Part shown: in pieces, positions 30,765-39,375 of the stretch
Layout: each line of letters opens with the position of its first letter
Numbering within the stretch: the stretch's first letter is position 1
NCBI RefSeq assembly: GCF_016135805.1
Contig: NZ_JADWOX010000006.1
Coordinates: 186,001 to 250,000, forward strand
Direction of reading: 5' to 3'
Source of the DNA: Caulobacter hibisci
Lineage (GTDB): Bacteria > Pseudomonadota > Alphaproteobacteria > Caulobacterales > Caulobacteraceae
DNA: 64,000 nucleotides
Notes under the pieces: generated by a model
The model's database searches: none
What the model was told of the DNA's origin: nothing
The model's input: only the letters and a program-made list of their open reading frames with translations
Program-made: the position numbers and the translations under genes

Positions 30765-32961
30765 TTAGCGCCCGCGACCAACGGTGGGCGGCGAGGACGG
30801 AGCTGCTGCGATCAGCTTACTGATGCAAGTGGCGAGATCATCTAAGCGAAAAGGTTTCTCGAGAATCTCGGCGCCACCGGGCAGGGTCAGCTCAGGGCGC
30901 GCAAACCCGGTCAGGACGAGGATCGGCAAATCCTCGATCAACGTCCGCGCCGACCGGGCAAGATCCGCGCCGTCGCGTTCCGGCATCGAGAGGTCGGTCA
31001 CCAGAACGTCCGCCCCGGCGCTCGCCAGCACTTCAAGCGCGGCTTCGCAAGATCGGGCCGTAACGACCAGGAATCCCTTTTCCTCAAGCGAGGCGGCCGT
31101 GGCCGCCAGCACCGTCGGATCGTCGTCGACCAGCAGCACCTTGGTCCCCAGGGCGGTCACGGGCGCGGCGCTGCGGGCCTGTTCGGGTTCGGGGGCGGCG
31201 GCCGGCCTTAGCCATAGGCGAACCCGTGGTACCCTGCCCCACAGCGCTGTGGACGGTGAGCGCGCCGCCAGACTGGGCCGCCAGCCCATGAACCATCGAA
31301 AGGCCCAGTCCGGTGCCCTTGCCGATCGGCTTGGTGGTGAAAAAAGGCTCGGTCGCACGGCCAAGCGTCTCCTCGTTCATGCCCACGCCCGTGTCGCTCA
31401 GAGAAACCCGCGCGTAGCGTCCCGATTTCAGCCCGTCTTCGGATCGGCCAAGGGCCATGTCGCCGCACACGCGCAGCTCGCCGCCGTCCGGCATGGCGTC
31501 GCGCGCATTGATCGCCAGATTGAGTAGCGCCAGCTCCAGCTGCGTGGGATCGATATGCACATAGAGCGGCTGGTCGTGCAGTTGCACGCTGACCCGCACC
31601 GCCCCGCCGACCGACTGCTCGAGCAGCGGTGTCAGGTCCGTCAGAAGCTGGCCAACGTCGATATTGCGAGCGGCCAGATCCTGGCGGCGGGCAAAGCTCA
31701 AAAGCCTCTGAATCAGCCCCTTGGCGCGCTCGGCGCTTTCCAGTGCCGCCAGAGCAAGCTTGGCGTTCCGGGGCTCGCCGCCGAGGCGGCGGGCCAAAAT
31801 ATCGAGCCCTGCGATGATCGGCGTGAGCAGATTGTTGAAGTCATGGGCGACGCCGCCGGTCATCTGTCCCAAGGCTTCTAGGCGCTGGGCGGAGAGATCT
31901 CGGGTCAGTTGCGCCCGCTGCGCCGCAAGTTCGCGACGCGCCAGCCGCGCCAGCAGTAAAGCCACTAGCAGCGTCGACAATCCCACGAGGACAAGGATGC
32001 TGACGCCTTGCGTCATGGGCCGTGCATAAAGGCTCGCCGGAAGGGCGGTCACCACGATCCAGGCGGTGTCGGCCACGGGTTGGGCCATCACCATCAGGGT
32101 GTCGCGTTCGACCGGTTTGGCGGTGTGCAGCGAAGCCCTCGCCGCCGAAAGCAGCGGCTCCGATGCGCTCTGGCCCGCGCTCTGGGGTCTGTCGGACCGC
32201 GCGACGATGCGGCCCGCATCGTCGATCAGGGTGATCGACCAGTCCTTGGGCGCCTTGGCCAAGGCGAGCAGCCTGCCCAGTTCCCCAGGATCGACCACGA
32301 TCGAGACGACATACAGCACCCTGCCGTCTCTGAGGACCGGCGCGCGCACGGCGAAGGCCGGCCTGCCGGCCGGCCCGCGGATAATCGAACCGACCTGCGC
32401 CTGACCGGTTCGAACTGTGCGGGCGTGGCTGGCCAGCTCAACCACGCGCCCGCCGGGCTTGCCGCTGATGGGCCGCGGTATGTCGATCAGGCGGACCCCC
32501 GCCTGGTCGCTGACGCTCACCGTGCGCCAGAGGGGCTCGCCTGTGAGGAAACGCAGGCCAAGCGTCCGAAACCGTGGTTCGTCGATGGACGCTTCCAAGG
32601 CCGGCGAGCCGGCGATCATCTGCGCCGCGCGCCGATCGGCGCGAAGTTCGCGACTGACGAGGACGGACGAGAACTGTGCAAGATCGTCGGCGCGCCGGCT
32701 TATCGCGTGACGCTCCTGCCGTGCAAAGAGCGTGGAGACCAAGGCTGCGGCCAGCAGGGTTGGCAGCAAGACCGAGGGAAAAAGAGACCCAAAAGTCTGC
32801 GCACGCCGATCCCCCGCCCTTGGCGAAGTTATGTCACGAACGCGCGCGCGGCTATCCGAAAGAGCTCGGACGACCTCGTGATCTATGGGGCGGCGCGAGC
32901 GGGCGCTCGCGCCGCCAAGCGGCCAACGGCCGGCGTAGGGCGCCCCGCAGCGACGATACAC
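30765..32961 (-). pseudogene. Cache-type hybrid histidine kinase broken by a frameshift before its receiver
   Basis: The kinase frame runs from 32961 (GTG) with a membrane segment near residues 62-82, a periplasmic double-Cache-like sensor (about 85-310), a second segment (about 318-340), GGVAHDFNNLL with His373, N box NLAINARDAMPDGG and TEPFFTTKPIGKGTGLGL. Near 31225 the homologous sequence continues in the other frame as VRLWLRPAAAPEPE and a full receiver with VTDLSMPERDG and ILEKPFR, ending at 30765. One extra G in the GGG run at about 31224-31227 explains the shift. Unless it is a sequencing error or programmed slippage, the kinase ends with an unrelated tail at 31084 and the receiver lacks its own good start. 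Confidence 0.8.
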
Positions 32962-33083
32962 CGCATTGGTCAGCCGATGGGACTAGCCGAGGATGCCCTG
33001 GGCCCCCAAGGGCCTCCAGCATGATCTGCTGCGCGACATTCACCGGCCCCGCCCTGTGGGTGGGGTTTGCGGCGAGGGCTACG

Positions 33084-33413
33084 ATGGACCGCCAGCATCA
33101 AGATCATCAGGTCGACGGCGTCGTCCTTGCGCAACTGAATGCCACCGTCGAGCGGCTAAGGGCGAGCGGTGCTGCGCTGATCGAGCGCGCCGAACGCGCC
33201 GAGGCCGCCTGCTTGGATCTGCAGGCGGTGCTGGAGTACACACTGTCGCTGGTTCTCTGCGATGAAGAGACCCGGCGTGGGGCCCTTGCGGAGATCGCTT
33301 TCCGAATGACCGGGGATCCGCTGCTCGAGCCGACCAGCCAAGCCTCGCCAAAATTCGCAGAGGCGGGTTGGCGGCCGGTGGTGGTCGCTGGCGGCCGCCC
33401 GCGCGAGCGTTAA
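33084..33413 (+). CDS. Hypothetical coiled-coil protein
   Basis: 109 residues from the ATG at 33084, which has only a weak GAGG-type site upstream. The middle is a strong heptad helix (LAQLNATVERLRASGAALIE, then a second helix with ETRRGALAEIAFRM). No known family. It lies between the broken Cache kinase and the PAS hybrid kinase and is oriented against the latter. Reading frame quality is fair, but function is unknown. Confidence 0.45.
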   Translation: MDRQHQDHQVDGVVLAQLNATVERLRASGAALIERAERAEAACLDLQAVLEYTLSLVLCDEETRRGALAEIAFRMTGDPLLEPTSQASPKFAEAGWRPVVVAGGRPRER

Positions 33414-33520
33414 GCTCGCACAATCGCCTTCGGCTCGGTGGCTGCCGGCCCGCGGCCGCCAAGCGCTTTTCGTGGTCGATCGGGGGACTGGAGCCGCCAG
33501 CTTGTGAACCGCGCTCCAGA

Positions 33521-35077
33521 TCACGCGGTAAGAGCGCTGAGGCTGAGCGCCTCTTGGATGCCGGCAAACAGGGCTGCGGCAGAGACCGGCTTGGAGATAT
33601 GCACATCAGCGCCAGCCGCCAGGGCTTCGGCGCGATGATGATCCATGGCGTTGGCGCTCAGGACGGCGACGGGTGTTCTGGCCCCTGGATCTCGCCGCGC
33701 TTCCTCGGCCCGGATGGCCCGGATCGCGGTGAGGCCGTCCATGACCGGCATCTGCAGGTCCATCAACACCAAATCAAACGGGGCGCCTCGCCAGGCCTCA
33801 AGCCCGAGCGCCCCGTTGGCCGCGATAGAAAGCTCAACCTCGGCCTCGGCCAGGATTAGGCTGACGACCCTCTGGTTGATCTTGTTGTCTTCGACGAGCA
33901 GGATCCGCAAAGGCTGATCGAGGTCGCCTGGGGCTTCGACCGGGCGCTCTGCGGCAGGCGTATCGACGGCCACAAGCGGGATTCTCGCGACAAACAAGCT
34001 CCCCTGACCGGGCGTGGAGACGGCGTCGATCGTCCCGCCCATCTGGTCGACCAAAGCCTTGCTGATCGCCAAACCCAAGCCAACGCCGCCGAACCGGCGA
34101 TTGATGCCGGTGTCGGCTTGATGAAACGGCTGGAAAAGGGCCTGCGCCTGATCCTGGTCAAAGCCAATGCCGCTGTCCTGAACAGAAAGGACCAGAGTCG
34201 AGGGTCCCTCGGCTCTTTCCACCGTTAAGGCGACGCGCACCGCGCCGCGATCGGTGAACTTGATGGCGTTGGATGTGAGGTTCCCCAGAACCTGCCTTAG
34301 CCGAACGCCATCGCCCAGGAACCGTCCTTCCAGGCCAGGGCCGCGGACGTCCTCGAACGCAAGGCCTTTGGCGCGCGCCGAGAGCGCGGCCAGTTCCAAG
34401 ACCCCGCTCAGTTCCGCCGTCGGCGTGAAGGGCCCAAGGTTCAAACTGGGCGCTGAGGCCTCCACCCGCGAGATCTCGAGGATGTCGCCGACCAGCCGCT
34501 CCAGGGTCACGGCGGAAGTCTCGATCAGCGCCACCATCTCGCGCTGGCGCTTGGTAAGCTCGGTCCGGCTCAAGGCGCTGAGCACACCGACGACGCCGTT
34601 GAGCGGCGTACGGATCTCATGGCTGACATTGGCGAGGAAGTCGGCCTTCACGCGCTGGGCGCTCAAGGCTTCCCGACGGGCCTTGGGCCCCTCCGCCTCA
34701 TACGCGCGCGCCGCCACGACGCGGCTCATCGCCATGTGGATCTCGCCCGGGCCGCCTTCGGCGTCCGTTGCCTGGACGGCGTTGATCATCACAGGCACCC
34801 GTTGCCCATCGGACCGCAGGACGTCCAAGACGATTTCCTCGACCCGTCCGCCCATGGCCAGTTGGGCCTGCAGGCGGCCCTGGATAAAAACCCGACTCGC
34901 CACGGTCAGCAGCCCCGTGAACTTGAGCTTGCCTGCGACCGTTTCGGCGCCCAACCCCATTAGCTCGCAAAAATAGGGGTTGGCCGTCAGGATCGTCAGC
35001 TCTGAGTCCAGGCTGAGGAGCCCGCAAGGCGCCAGGCGGTAGAGGCGATCTTGGTCGTCCAAAGGCACGGAAGGCAT
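33521..35077 (-). CDS. PAS hybrid histidine kinase paired with an RsbQ-like hydrolase (locus 1)
   Basis: 518 residues. An N-terminal PAS (about 8-122) starts LYRLAPCGLLSLDSELTILT, the same PAS type as in the kinase at 45306. Then come the dimerization helix FLANVSHEIRTPLNG (His153), the ATPase domain (NLTSNAIKFT, GGVGLGLAIS) and a receiver with phospho-Asp440 in LVLMDLQMP and Lys in HISKPVS. It has no membrane segments. It begins 10 bp after the hydrolase gene, in an operon with the PAS chemoreceptor upstream. I infer that the hydrolase produces or presents the signal for this PAS. Confidence 0.92.
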   Translation of the reverse strand: MPSVPLDDQDRLYRLAPCGLLSLDSELTILTANPYFCELMGLGAETVAGKLKFTGLLTVASRVFIQGRLQAQLAMGGRVEEIVLDVLRSDGQRVPVMINAVQATDAEGGPGEIHMAMSRVVAARAYEAEGPKARREALSAQRVKADFLANVSHEIRTPLNGVVGVLSALSRTELTKRQREMVALIETSAVTLERLVGDILEISRVEASAPSLNLGPFTPTAELSGVLELAALSARAKGLAFEDVRGPGLEGRFLGDGVRLRQVLGNLTSNAIKFTDRGAVRVALTVERAEGPSTLVLSVQDSGIGFDQDQAQALFQPFHQADTGINRRFGGVGLGLAISKALVDQMGGTIDAVSTPGQGSLFVARIPLVAVDTPAAERPVEAPGDLDQPLRILLVEDNKINQRVVSLILAEAEVELSIAANGALGLEAWRGAPFDLVLMDLQMPVMDGLTAIRAIRAEEARRDPGARTPVAVLSANAMDHHRAEALAAGADVHISKPVSAAALFAGIQEALSLSALTA

Positions 35078-35087
35078 TCGAAGACTC

Positions 35088-35942
35088 TCAGCAATAGCCT
35101 GTGGGCCCCGCCCCGAAGAAGGCGCGCATAGCGCCGATCACCGCCTTGGGCGCGGTCAGATGGGGGCTGTGACCGGTCGCTTGCAGGACAACGCGTTGGC
35201 TGCTCTCGATCGCGGCGTGGACGAAGGCGCCGACTTCGGGCGGCGCGAGGGCGTCGTCGCTGCACTCAATCAGGAGCGTGGGCGTGGCCACGGCGCGGCA
35301 CTGCGCCCGATGGTCCGAAAGAAAGGTGGCGCGCGCGAAGTCGTCGGCGATCGCCGCGTCGATCCGGCAAACCTTGTCGCGCCACTCGTCCTGAAAGGCG
35401 GCGTCGTCGACCACGGCCGGCGCCAGCGCGGCCGACCAGTCCAACTGGTTCTTGGCGAGGAGATCGATCAGGTCCTCAAGATCGGCTTGCTCAAATCCGC
35501 CGACATAGCCCTCATCATTGGCAAACCGCGGCGAGGCGCAGATCAGGATCAGCCTCTCGAAAAGGTCGGGCCGCCTGACCGCCGCCAAGACCCCAATCAT
35601 GGCGCTCACCGAGTGGCCGACGAAGGTGACGCGGCTCAGGCCCTGGCTCTCGCAGATCTCGATGACGTCGGCCGCATAGCCTTCCAGCCCCGCGTATTTT
35701 TGCCGATCGTAGGCGCTGGCGTCGGAATCGCCGGCGCCAACGTGATCGAACAGCACCACTCTGCCGCAGACGGTAAAATGCGGCGCCACCAGACGCCACA
35801 TCGACTGGTCGCAGCCAAAGCCGTGAGCGAACATCAGGGTCTGCGGGCCCTGGCCGTAGATCGTGACGTTGTTCCTGTGCCGCACATCCATGGGCATGAC
35901 CTTTAAGACCGGTTCGGCGGTGCGCGGTAAAGGCGCGTTCAC
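35088..35942 (-). CDS. RsbQ/D14/KAI2-type alpha/beta hydrolase (locus 1)
   Basis: 284 residues, GTG start overlapping the chemoreceptor stop (GTGA). The fold is that of Bacillus RsbQ: FAHGFGCDQSMW, FDHVGAGDSD, nucleophile GHSVSAMIG (Ser111), acid in ECSDDALAP (Asp229/230) and His258 in ATGHSPHL. RsbQ is needed for energy-stress signalling through the PAS phosphatase RsbP; plant D14 and KAI2 use the same fold to sense strigolactones and karrikins. Here it sits between a PAS chemoreceptor and a PAS kinase. Substrate unknown. A generic esterase is possible, but the lid region and neighbours favour a signalling role. Confidence 0.9.
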   Translation of the reverse strand: MNAPLPRTAEPVLKVMPMDVRHRNNVTIYGQGPQTLMFAHGFGCDQSMWRLVAPHFTVCGRVVLFDHVGAGDSDASAYDRQKYAGLEGYAADVIEICESQGLSRVTFVGHSVSAMIGVLAAVRRPDLFERLILICASPRFANDEGYVGGFEQADLEDLIDLLAKNQLDWSAALAPAVVDDAAFQDEWRDKVCRIDAAIADDFARATFLSDHRAQCRAVATPTLLIECSDDALAPPEVGAFVHAAIESSQRVVLQATGHSPHLTAPKAVIGAMRAFFGAGPTGYC

Positions 35943-37354
35943 GCGGCCAAGGCCCGCGCGCCTTGCAAGGACGGCGCTTGAGCGCCGATCTCGAACCGGC
36001 AGACCAGCTGCGTCAAGTGATGGCTCTCGCTTTCGATACTGGCGGCAGCGGCGGTGGCTTCCTCCACCATCGCCGCGTTCTGTTGTGTGACCTGATCCAT
36101 CTGGTTTACGGCGGCGTTGACCTGGTTGAGGCTAGCGGCCTGCTCTTGGGCTGAGCGCGAGATTGAGCCGATCAAGCCATCGATGTCGGTCACCTTGTCG
36201 ACGATCCCCGTCAGGGCTTGGCCCGTTTCGGTGACGAGCTTGACGCCGCGCGCCACCTGTTGGCCGCTAGTCGAGATCAGCACCTTGATTTCCTTGGCCG
36301 CCTCAGCCGAACGCTGGGCCAGAGAGCGGACTTCCTGGGCCACGACCGCAAAGCCGCGGCCTGCATCGCCCGCGCGGGCGGCCTCGACGCCGGCGTTGAG
36401 CGCCAAAAGGTTCGTCTGGAAAGCGATCTCGTCGATCACCCCAACGATCTGGCTGACCTGGGTGGCGCTTTGAGCGATCTGATCCATCGCCGCGACCGCT
36501 TCGCGCATCACCTCGCCCGAAGACCCCGCGTCGACCCGCGCGCCCGATGCGGCCAAGGCGGCTTGACGGGCGCCGTCGGCGCTGGCCCGGACCGTAGCGG
36601 TGATCTGGTCCAGAGCCGCCGCCGTCTCTTCGAGACTGGCCGCCTGCTGCTCGGTGCGACGCGAAAGATCCTCGGCCGCGATGGCGATCTCGCCGGCGCC
36701 CATGCGCAGGTTGCCGGTGGTGCCGGCGATGGCCCTCATCGCTTCAGCGAGGCTCTCGGCGGAACGGTTGAAATCCTGCTTGATGCGATCGAACCCGCCA
36801 GGGAAATCGGCCTCGATCCGCGTCGTCAGATCCCCTTTTGCTAGCCGCTCAAGGCAGCCGGCCAGCGTCGAGACCACCAGGTTCTGTTCGGCTTCAGCGC
36901 GATCGCGTTCGGCGAGGCTTGCGGCCTGCCGCCGGCGAACGTCGGTAATGTCGGTGGCGAACTTGATGATCTTGTAGGGTTTGCCCTCCGCGTCAAAGAG
37001 CGGGTTGTAGGCGCCCTGGATCCAGACCTCGGCCCCGCCAGCGCCGAAGCGCCGGTAGGCGTCGGCGAAGAATTCCCCTGCCCGCAGCCGGTCCCAGAAC
37101 TGGGCGTATCGGGGGCTCGCCGCATCCGCCGGCTCGACGAACATGCTGTGGTGGCGGCCTTGGATCTCGTCCAGCCGATAGCCCATGGTCGCCAGGAAGT
37201 TCTCGTTGGCGTCAATGATCGTCCCGTCCAACTGAAACTCGATGACCGCCTGTGACCGATGGATGGCCGCCGCGATCGCCTTTAGCTCCGCGATCTGCGC
37301 GCGAAGGGCGGCCGCCTGCCTGTTGCCGATGCCAAACAATGTCGCGAACTCCAA
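35939..37354 (-). CDS. Cytosolic PAS-containing methyl-accepting chemotaxis protein
   Basis: 471 residues, probable TTG start because no in-frame ATG lies near. PAS domain at about 28-145 (VIEFQLDGTIIDANENFLAT, then GAYNPLFDAEGKPYKI), a HAMP-like stretch at about 160-215, and the signalling domain with DEIAFQTNLLALNAGVEAAR and GRGFAVVAQEVRSLA. There is no membrane segment, so it senses inside the cell. It is the first gene of the operon with the RsbQ-like hydrolase and the hybrid kinase, which suggests that one internal signal feeds both motility and a phosphorelay. The promoter faces the MarR-type gene at 37502. Confidence 0.92.
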   Translation of the reverse strand: MEFATLFGIGNRQAAALRAQIAELKAIAAAIHRSQAVIEFQLDGTIIDANENFLATMGYRLDEIQGRHHSMFVEPADAASPRYAQFWDRLRAGEFFADAYRRFGAGGAEVWIQGAYNPLFDAEGKPYKIIKFATDITDVRRRQAASLAERDRAEAEQNLVVSTLAGCLERLAKGDLTTRIEADFPGGFDRIKQDFNRSAESLAEAMRAIAGTTGNLRMGAGEIAIAAEDLSRRTEQQAASLEETAAALDQITATVRASADGARQAALAASGARVDAGSSGEVMREAVAAMDQIAQSATQVSQIVGVIDEIAFQTNLLALNAGVEAARAGDAGRGFAVVAQEVRSLAQRSAEAAKEIKVLISTSGQQVARGVKLVTETGQALTGIVDKVTDIDGLIGSISRSAQEQAASLNQVNAAVNQMDQVTQQNAAMVEEATAAAASIESESHHLTQLVCRFEIGAQAPSLQGARALAA

Positions 37355-37401
37355 AACGGTGAATGAGCCCCTCTCTAAATGGCGATGCTTAAGACATGAT
37401 T

Positions 37402-37417
37402 ATATCGATCGCGATAT
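37402..37417. promoter_or_regulatory. Candidate MarR operator between divergent operons
   Basis: Inverted repeat ATATCG-ATCG-CGATAT in the short, AT-rich gap between the chemoreceptor operon (minus) and the MarR-type gene (plus). Size, symmetry and position fit a MarR/OhrR site that would control both directions. No binding data; the assignment rests on sequence symmetry and position. Confidence 0.5.
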
Positions 37418-37501
37418 TTGCGGATCTCGGTAAATGGAAAGCTACCTTTAACGAAGCCCGCCTATTGGATGGACAGGATCGAACAAGCGAGCGTCCCCCT
37501 C

Positions 37502-37996
37502 ATGTCATCTCCCGCTATCTCGGCTACGTCGCTGTACGATGAAGCCGGCTATGGGGAACTGCACCTCGACAAGCAGTTGTGCCTGGCCCTGCAGGTTGCC
37601 AGTAGCCTCATCACCAAGATCTATCGCGGCCTGCTGGAGCCCCTTGGCCTCACCCACCCGCAGTATCTGGTGCTGATCGCGTTGTGGGAGCGTCCCGGGC
37701 GCTCCAGCATGGGCGATCTTCGCCGCGGCCTCTGCATGGACACCGGCGCGGTGACACCGCTTGTCAAGCGTATGGAGGCGGCCGGTCTGTTGCGCCGGTC
37801 ACGAGACGACGCCGATGAGCGCCGGGTGTGGGTTGATCTGACCGAGGAAGGCTGGGCGCTGCGCGATCGGGTGCTTGAGGTGCGGCGCGGCGTCGTCGAC
37901 CGTCTGCCGCTTTCAGCCAACGAGATCGCGGCCATGCGCTCGGGCCTCCAGGCGCTCAACGCAGGACTGCTCGAAAGGTCTCCGCCGCTACGCTGA
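37502..37996 (+). CDS. MarR-family regulator, OhrR-like
   Basis: 164 residues from the ATG at 37502 (ATG at 37469 also possible). The N-terminal LHLDKQLCLALQVASSLI carries a Cys at the position of the peroxide-sensing Cys of OhrR. A winged helix with LRRGLCMDTGAVTPLVKRME and DDADERRVWVDLTEEG follows. OhrR proteins repress until organic peroxide oxidises this Cys. No ohr gene is in view, so its target may instead be the divergent chemoreceptor-hydrolase-kinase operon, where a palindrome lies in the gap. Confidence 0.88.
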   Translation: MSSPAISATSLYDEAGYGELHLDKQLCLALQVASSLITKIYRGLLEPLGLTHPQYLVLIALWERPGRSSMGDLRRGLCMDTGAVTPLVKRMEAAGLLRRSRDDADERRVWVDLTEEGWALRDRVLEVRRGVVDRLPLSANEIAAMRSGLQALNAGLLERSPPLR

Positions 37997-38082
37997 GGTC
38001 GCGACAGCTCGTCGGACACCGGAGCGTTTCGGCTGGGCCGAAAGTCGGCGGCGGCGCGATGCTCCAGGCGCAGCATCGCTAT

Positions 38083-38481
38083 TCAGACGGCCTTGGCGTC
38101 GTCAACGGACCGCTCGCGCTTGAGAAGCGCACAAATCTCAGAGACGAGCCCATCGCCGGTCCAGGGCTTTTCCAGCAGCATCGCGCCACTGGCGCGGATC
38201 TCGGCATGAAGGTGGCGCTTGGGGTTTGTCGCGGTGAAGATCGCCGGCCCTGCATAGCCCTTGGCCCGTATCCGCGAGAGGAGCCCGACAGGCGAGACGG
38301 CGGGATAATCGGCGTCAACGAGCAGGCAGTCCGGGTGGGCGCGACCGGCTCGCCCCAAAGCCTCGGGACCGGACTGAACCTCGACATCGAAGCCTTCCAA
38401 TCGCAGGGCGAAGATCAAGGAGGCGGCCACGGCGGAGTCGCGTTCGAGCACCCAGACCAAAGGTCTTGATGGCATCACCAT
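38083..38481 (-). CDS. Single-domain response regulator
   Basis: 132 residues from the ATG at 38481, with GGAG upstream. A receiver-like fold: VWVLERDSAVAASLIFALRL, predicted phospho-site in CLLVDADYPA (Asp56) and Lys in LLEKPWTGDG. The first acidic patch is ERD rather than DD, and the MP after the phospho-site is replaced by YP, so phosphorylation may be altered. It is on the same strand as the alternative oxidase gene and 73 bp downstream, so probably co-transcribed. Confidence 0.78.
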   Translation of the reverse strand: MVMPSRPLVWVLERDSAVAASLIFALRLEGFDVEVQSGPEALGRAGRAHPDCLLVDADYPAVSPVGLLSRIRAKGYAGPAIFTATNPKRHLHAEIRASGAMLLEKPWTGDGLVSEICALLKRERSVDDAKAV

Positions 38482-38554
38482 GGGCGTCGTCTCCGAGGGA
38501 CGATGAGAGCCGGACCCTCGCGGGCCCGGCTCGTGATCGACTGTGTGGATCGTC

Positions 38555-39244
38555 TCAGGCGGCGGTCTTCCAGTTGGGCTCCAGGACCACGTGCGGAGGG
38601 CACGGAGCGATCGCGCCTGTCGGCATGCCGGCCAGCTCGTTGGCGAAGCTGTGATTGACGTCGCGATGGTGCGCCTCGTCCGCACGGACCACCTCGACCA
38701 CGTCACGCAGCGTGGCGTTAGCGGGCAGGTTCCAATAGTCGAGCGCGATCTGGGGCGCGGCGACGTTCTCGCTGCGGCCTTCGTCGATCTCGGCCAGGTA
38801 GTGCGTGTAGCTGATCACCGCCTCTTCCTCGAAATAGCCGACGACGCGGTGCGCGGTCTTGGAGGAGACGAGATAGAGGCCGAAGAAAAACAGATAGAAG
38901 ACCCATTGAGCGGCCACGACCACGAAGCGCTCGAAAAGCGTTGGCTTAGCCACCTCGATGAAGGTCATCAGGTGCATGCGCTCATTTTCCGCCTCGTCCA
39001 TCAGGGTCTTGATCCACCCTTTGTCGCTTTCCATCCGGCGCAAGCACTTCAGGTGGTTCAGGGTGGCGCCGACCATCCCGGGCACGGCCGCGACCGTTTC
39101 CAGGACGACGGCGCGATGGCCGTAGCGCTTGGCGAAGAAGGTGTCGGCGCAGAAGCGCAGCGCCTTGACGAAACCAAAGGCGACGGTGTCGGACACGCCC
39201 GCCGGCTTGTGGTGGATTCTGAGATCGATGGCGGGACCAGTCAT
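38555..39244 (-). CDS. aox: Alternative oxidase (cyanide-resistant ubiquinol oxidase)
   Basis: 229 residues from the ATG at 39244. Diiron ligands are recognisable in [15 protein letters not shown] (E..ExxH), [14 protein letters not shown] and [12 protein letters not shown], which together are diagnostic of AOX. It oxidises ubiquinol and reduces oxygen to water without pumping protons, bound to the inner face of the membrane through the hydrophobic [19 protein letters not shown] region. In bacteria this enzyme is uncommon and linked to tolerance of cyanide, nitric oxide or over-reduced quinones. The divergent fixLJ genes suggest oxygen control. Confidence 0.93.
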   Translation of the reverse strand: MTGPAIDLRIHHKPAGVSDTVAFGFVKALRFCADTFFAKRYGHRAVVLETVAAVPGMVGATLNHLKCLRRMESDKGWIKTLMDEAENERMHLMTFIEVAKPTLFERFVVVAAQWVFYLFFFGLYLVSSKTAHRVVGYFEEEAVISYTHYLAEIDEGRSENVAAPQIALDYWNLPANATLRDVVEVVRADEAHHRDVNHSFANELAGMPTGAIAPCPPHVVLEPNWKTAA

Positions 39245-39336
39245 GGCCTTGAACCCTCTTGTGTGCTGGCGACCTTGTGTCACCGTGTCGAGGAGGGTTG
39301 TACGTCCTGGCCTGCCTGCGGAAAATTCTGGTCCAT

Positions 39337-39358
39337 CCCTAGGGAAAATCCCTTAGGG
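39337..39358. promoter_or_regulatory. Imperfect inverted repeat in the aox-fixL intergenic region
   Basis: CCCTAGGGA, three A residues, then TCCCTTAGGG (one extra T) lies 18 bp before the fixL start, in the 131-bp gap shared with aox. It could be a regulator site or a leader hairpin. I could not identify a convincing FNR/FixK half-site pair (TTGAT..ATCAA) here. Confidence 0.35.
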
Positions 39359-39375
39359 TCGGCGCCGCAACCAAC

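Noticed and set aside
39245..39375. FNR/FixK box for aox or fixL
   Set aside because: No TTGAT..ATCAA pair with the correct spacing was found; only an imperfect repeat of another type is present.
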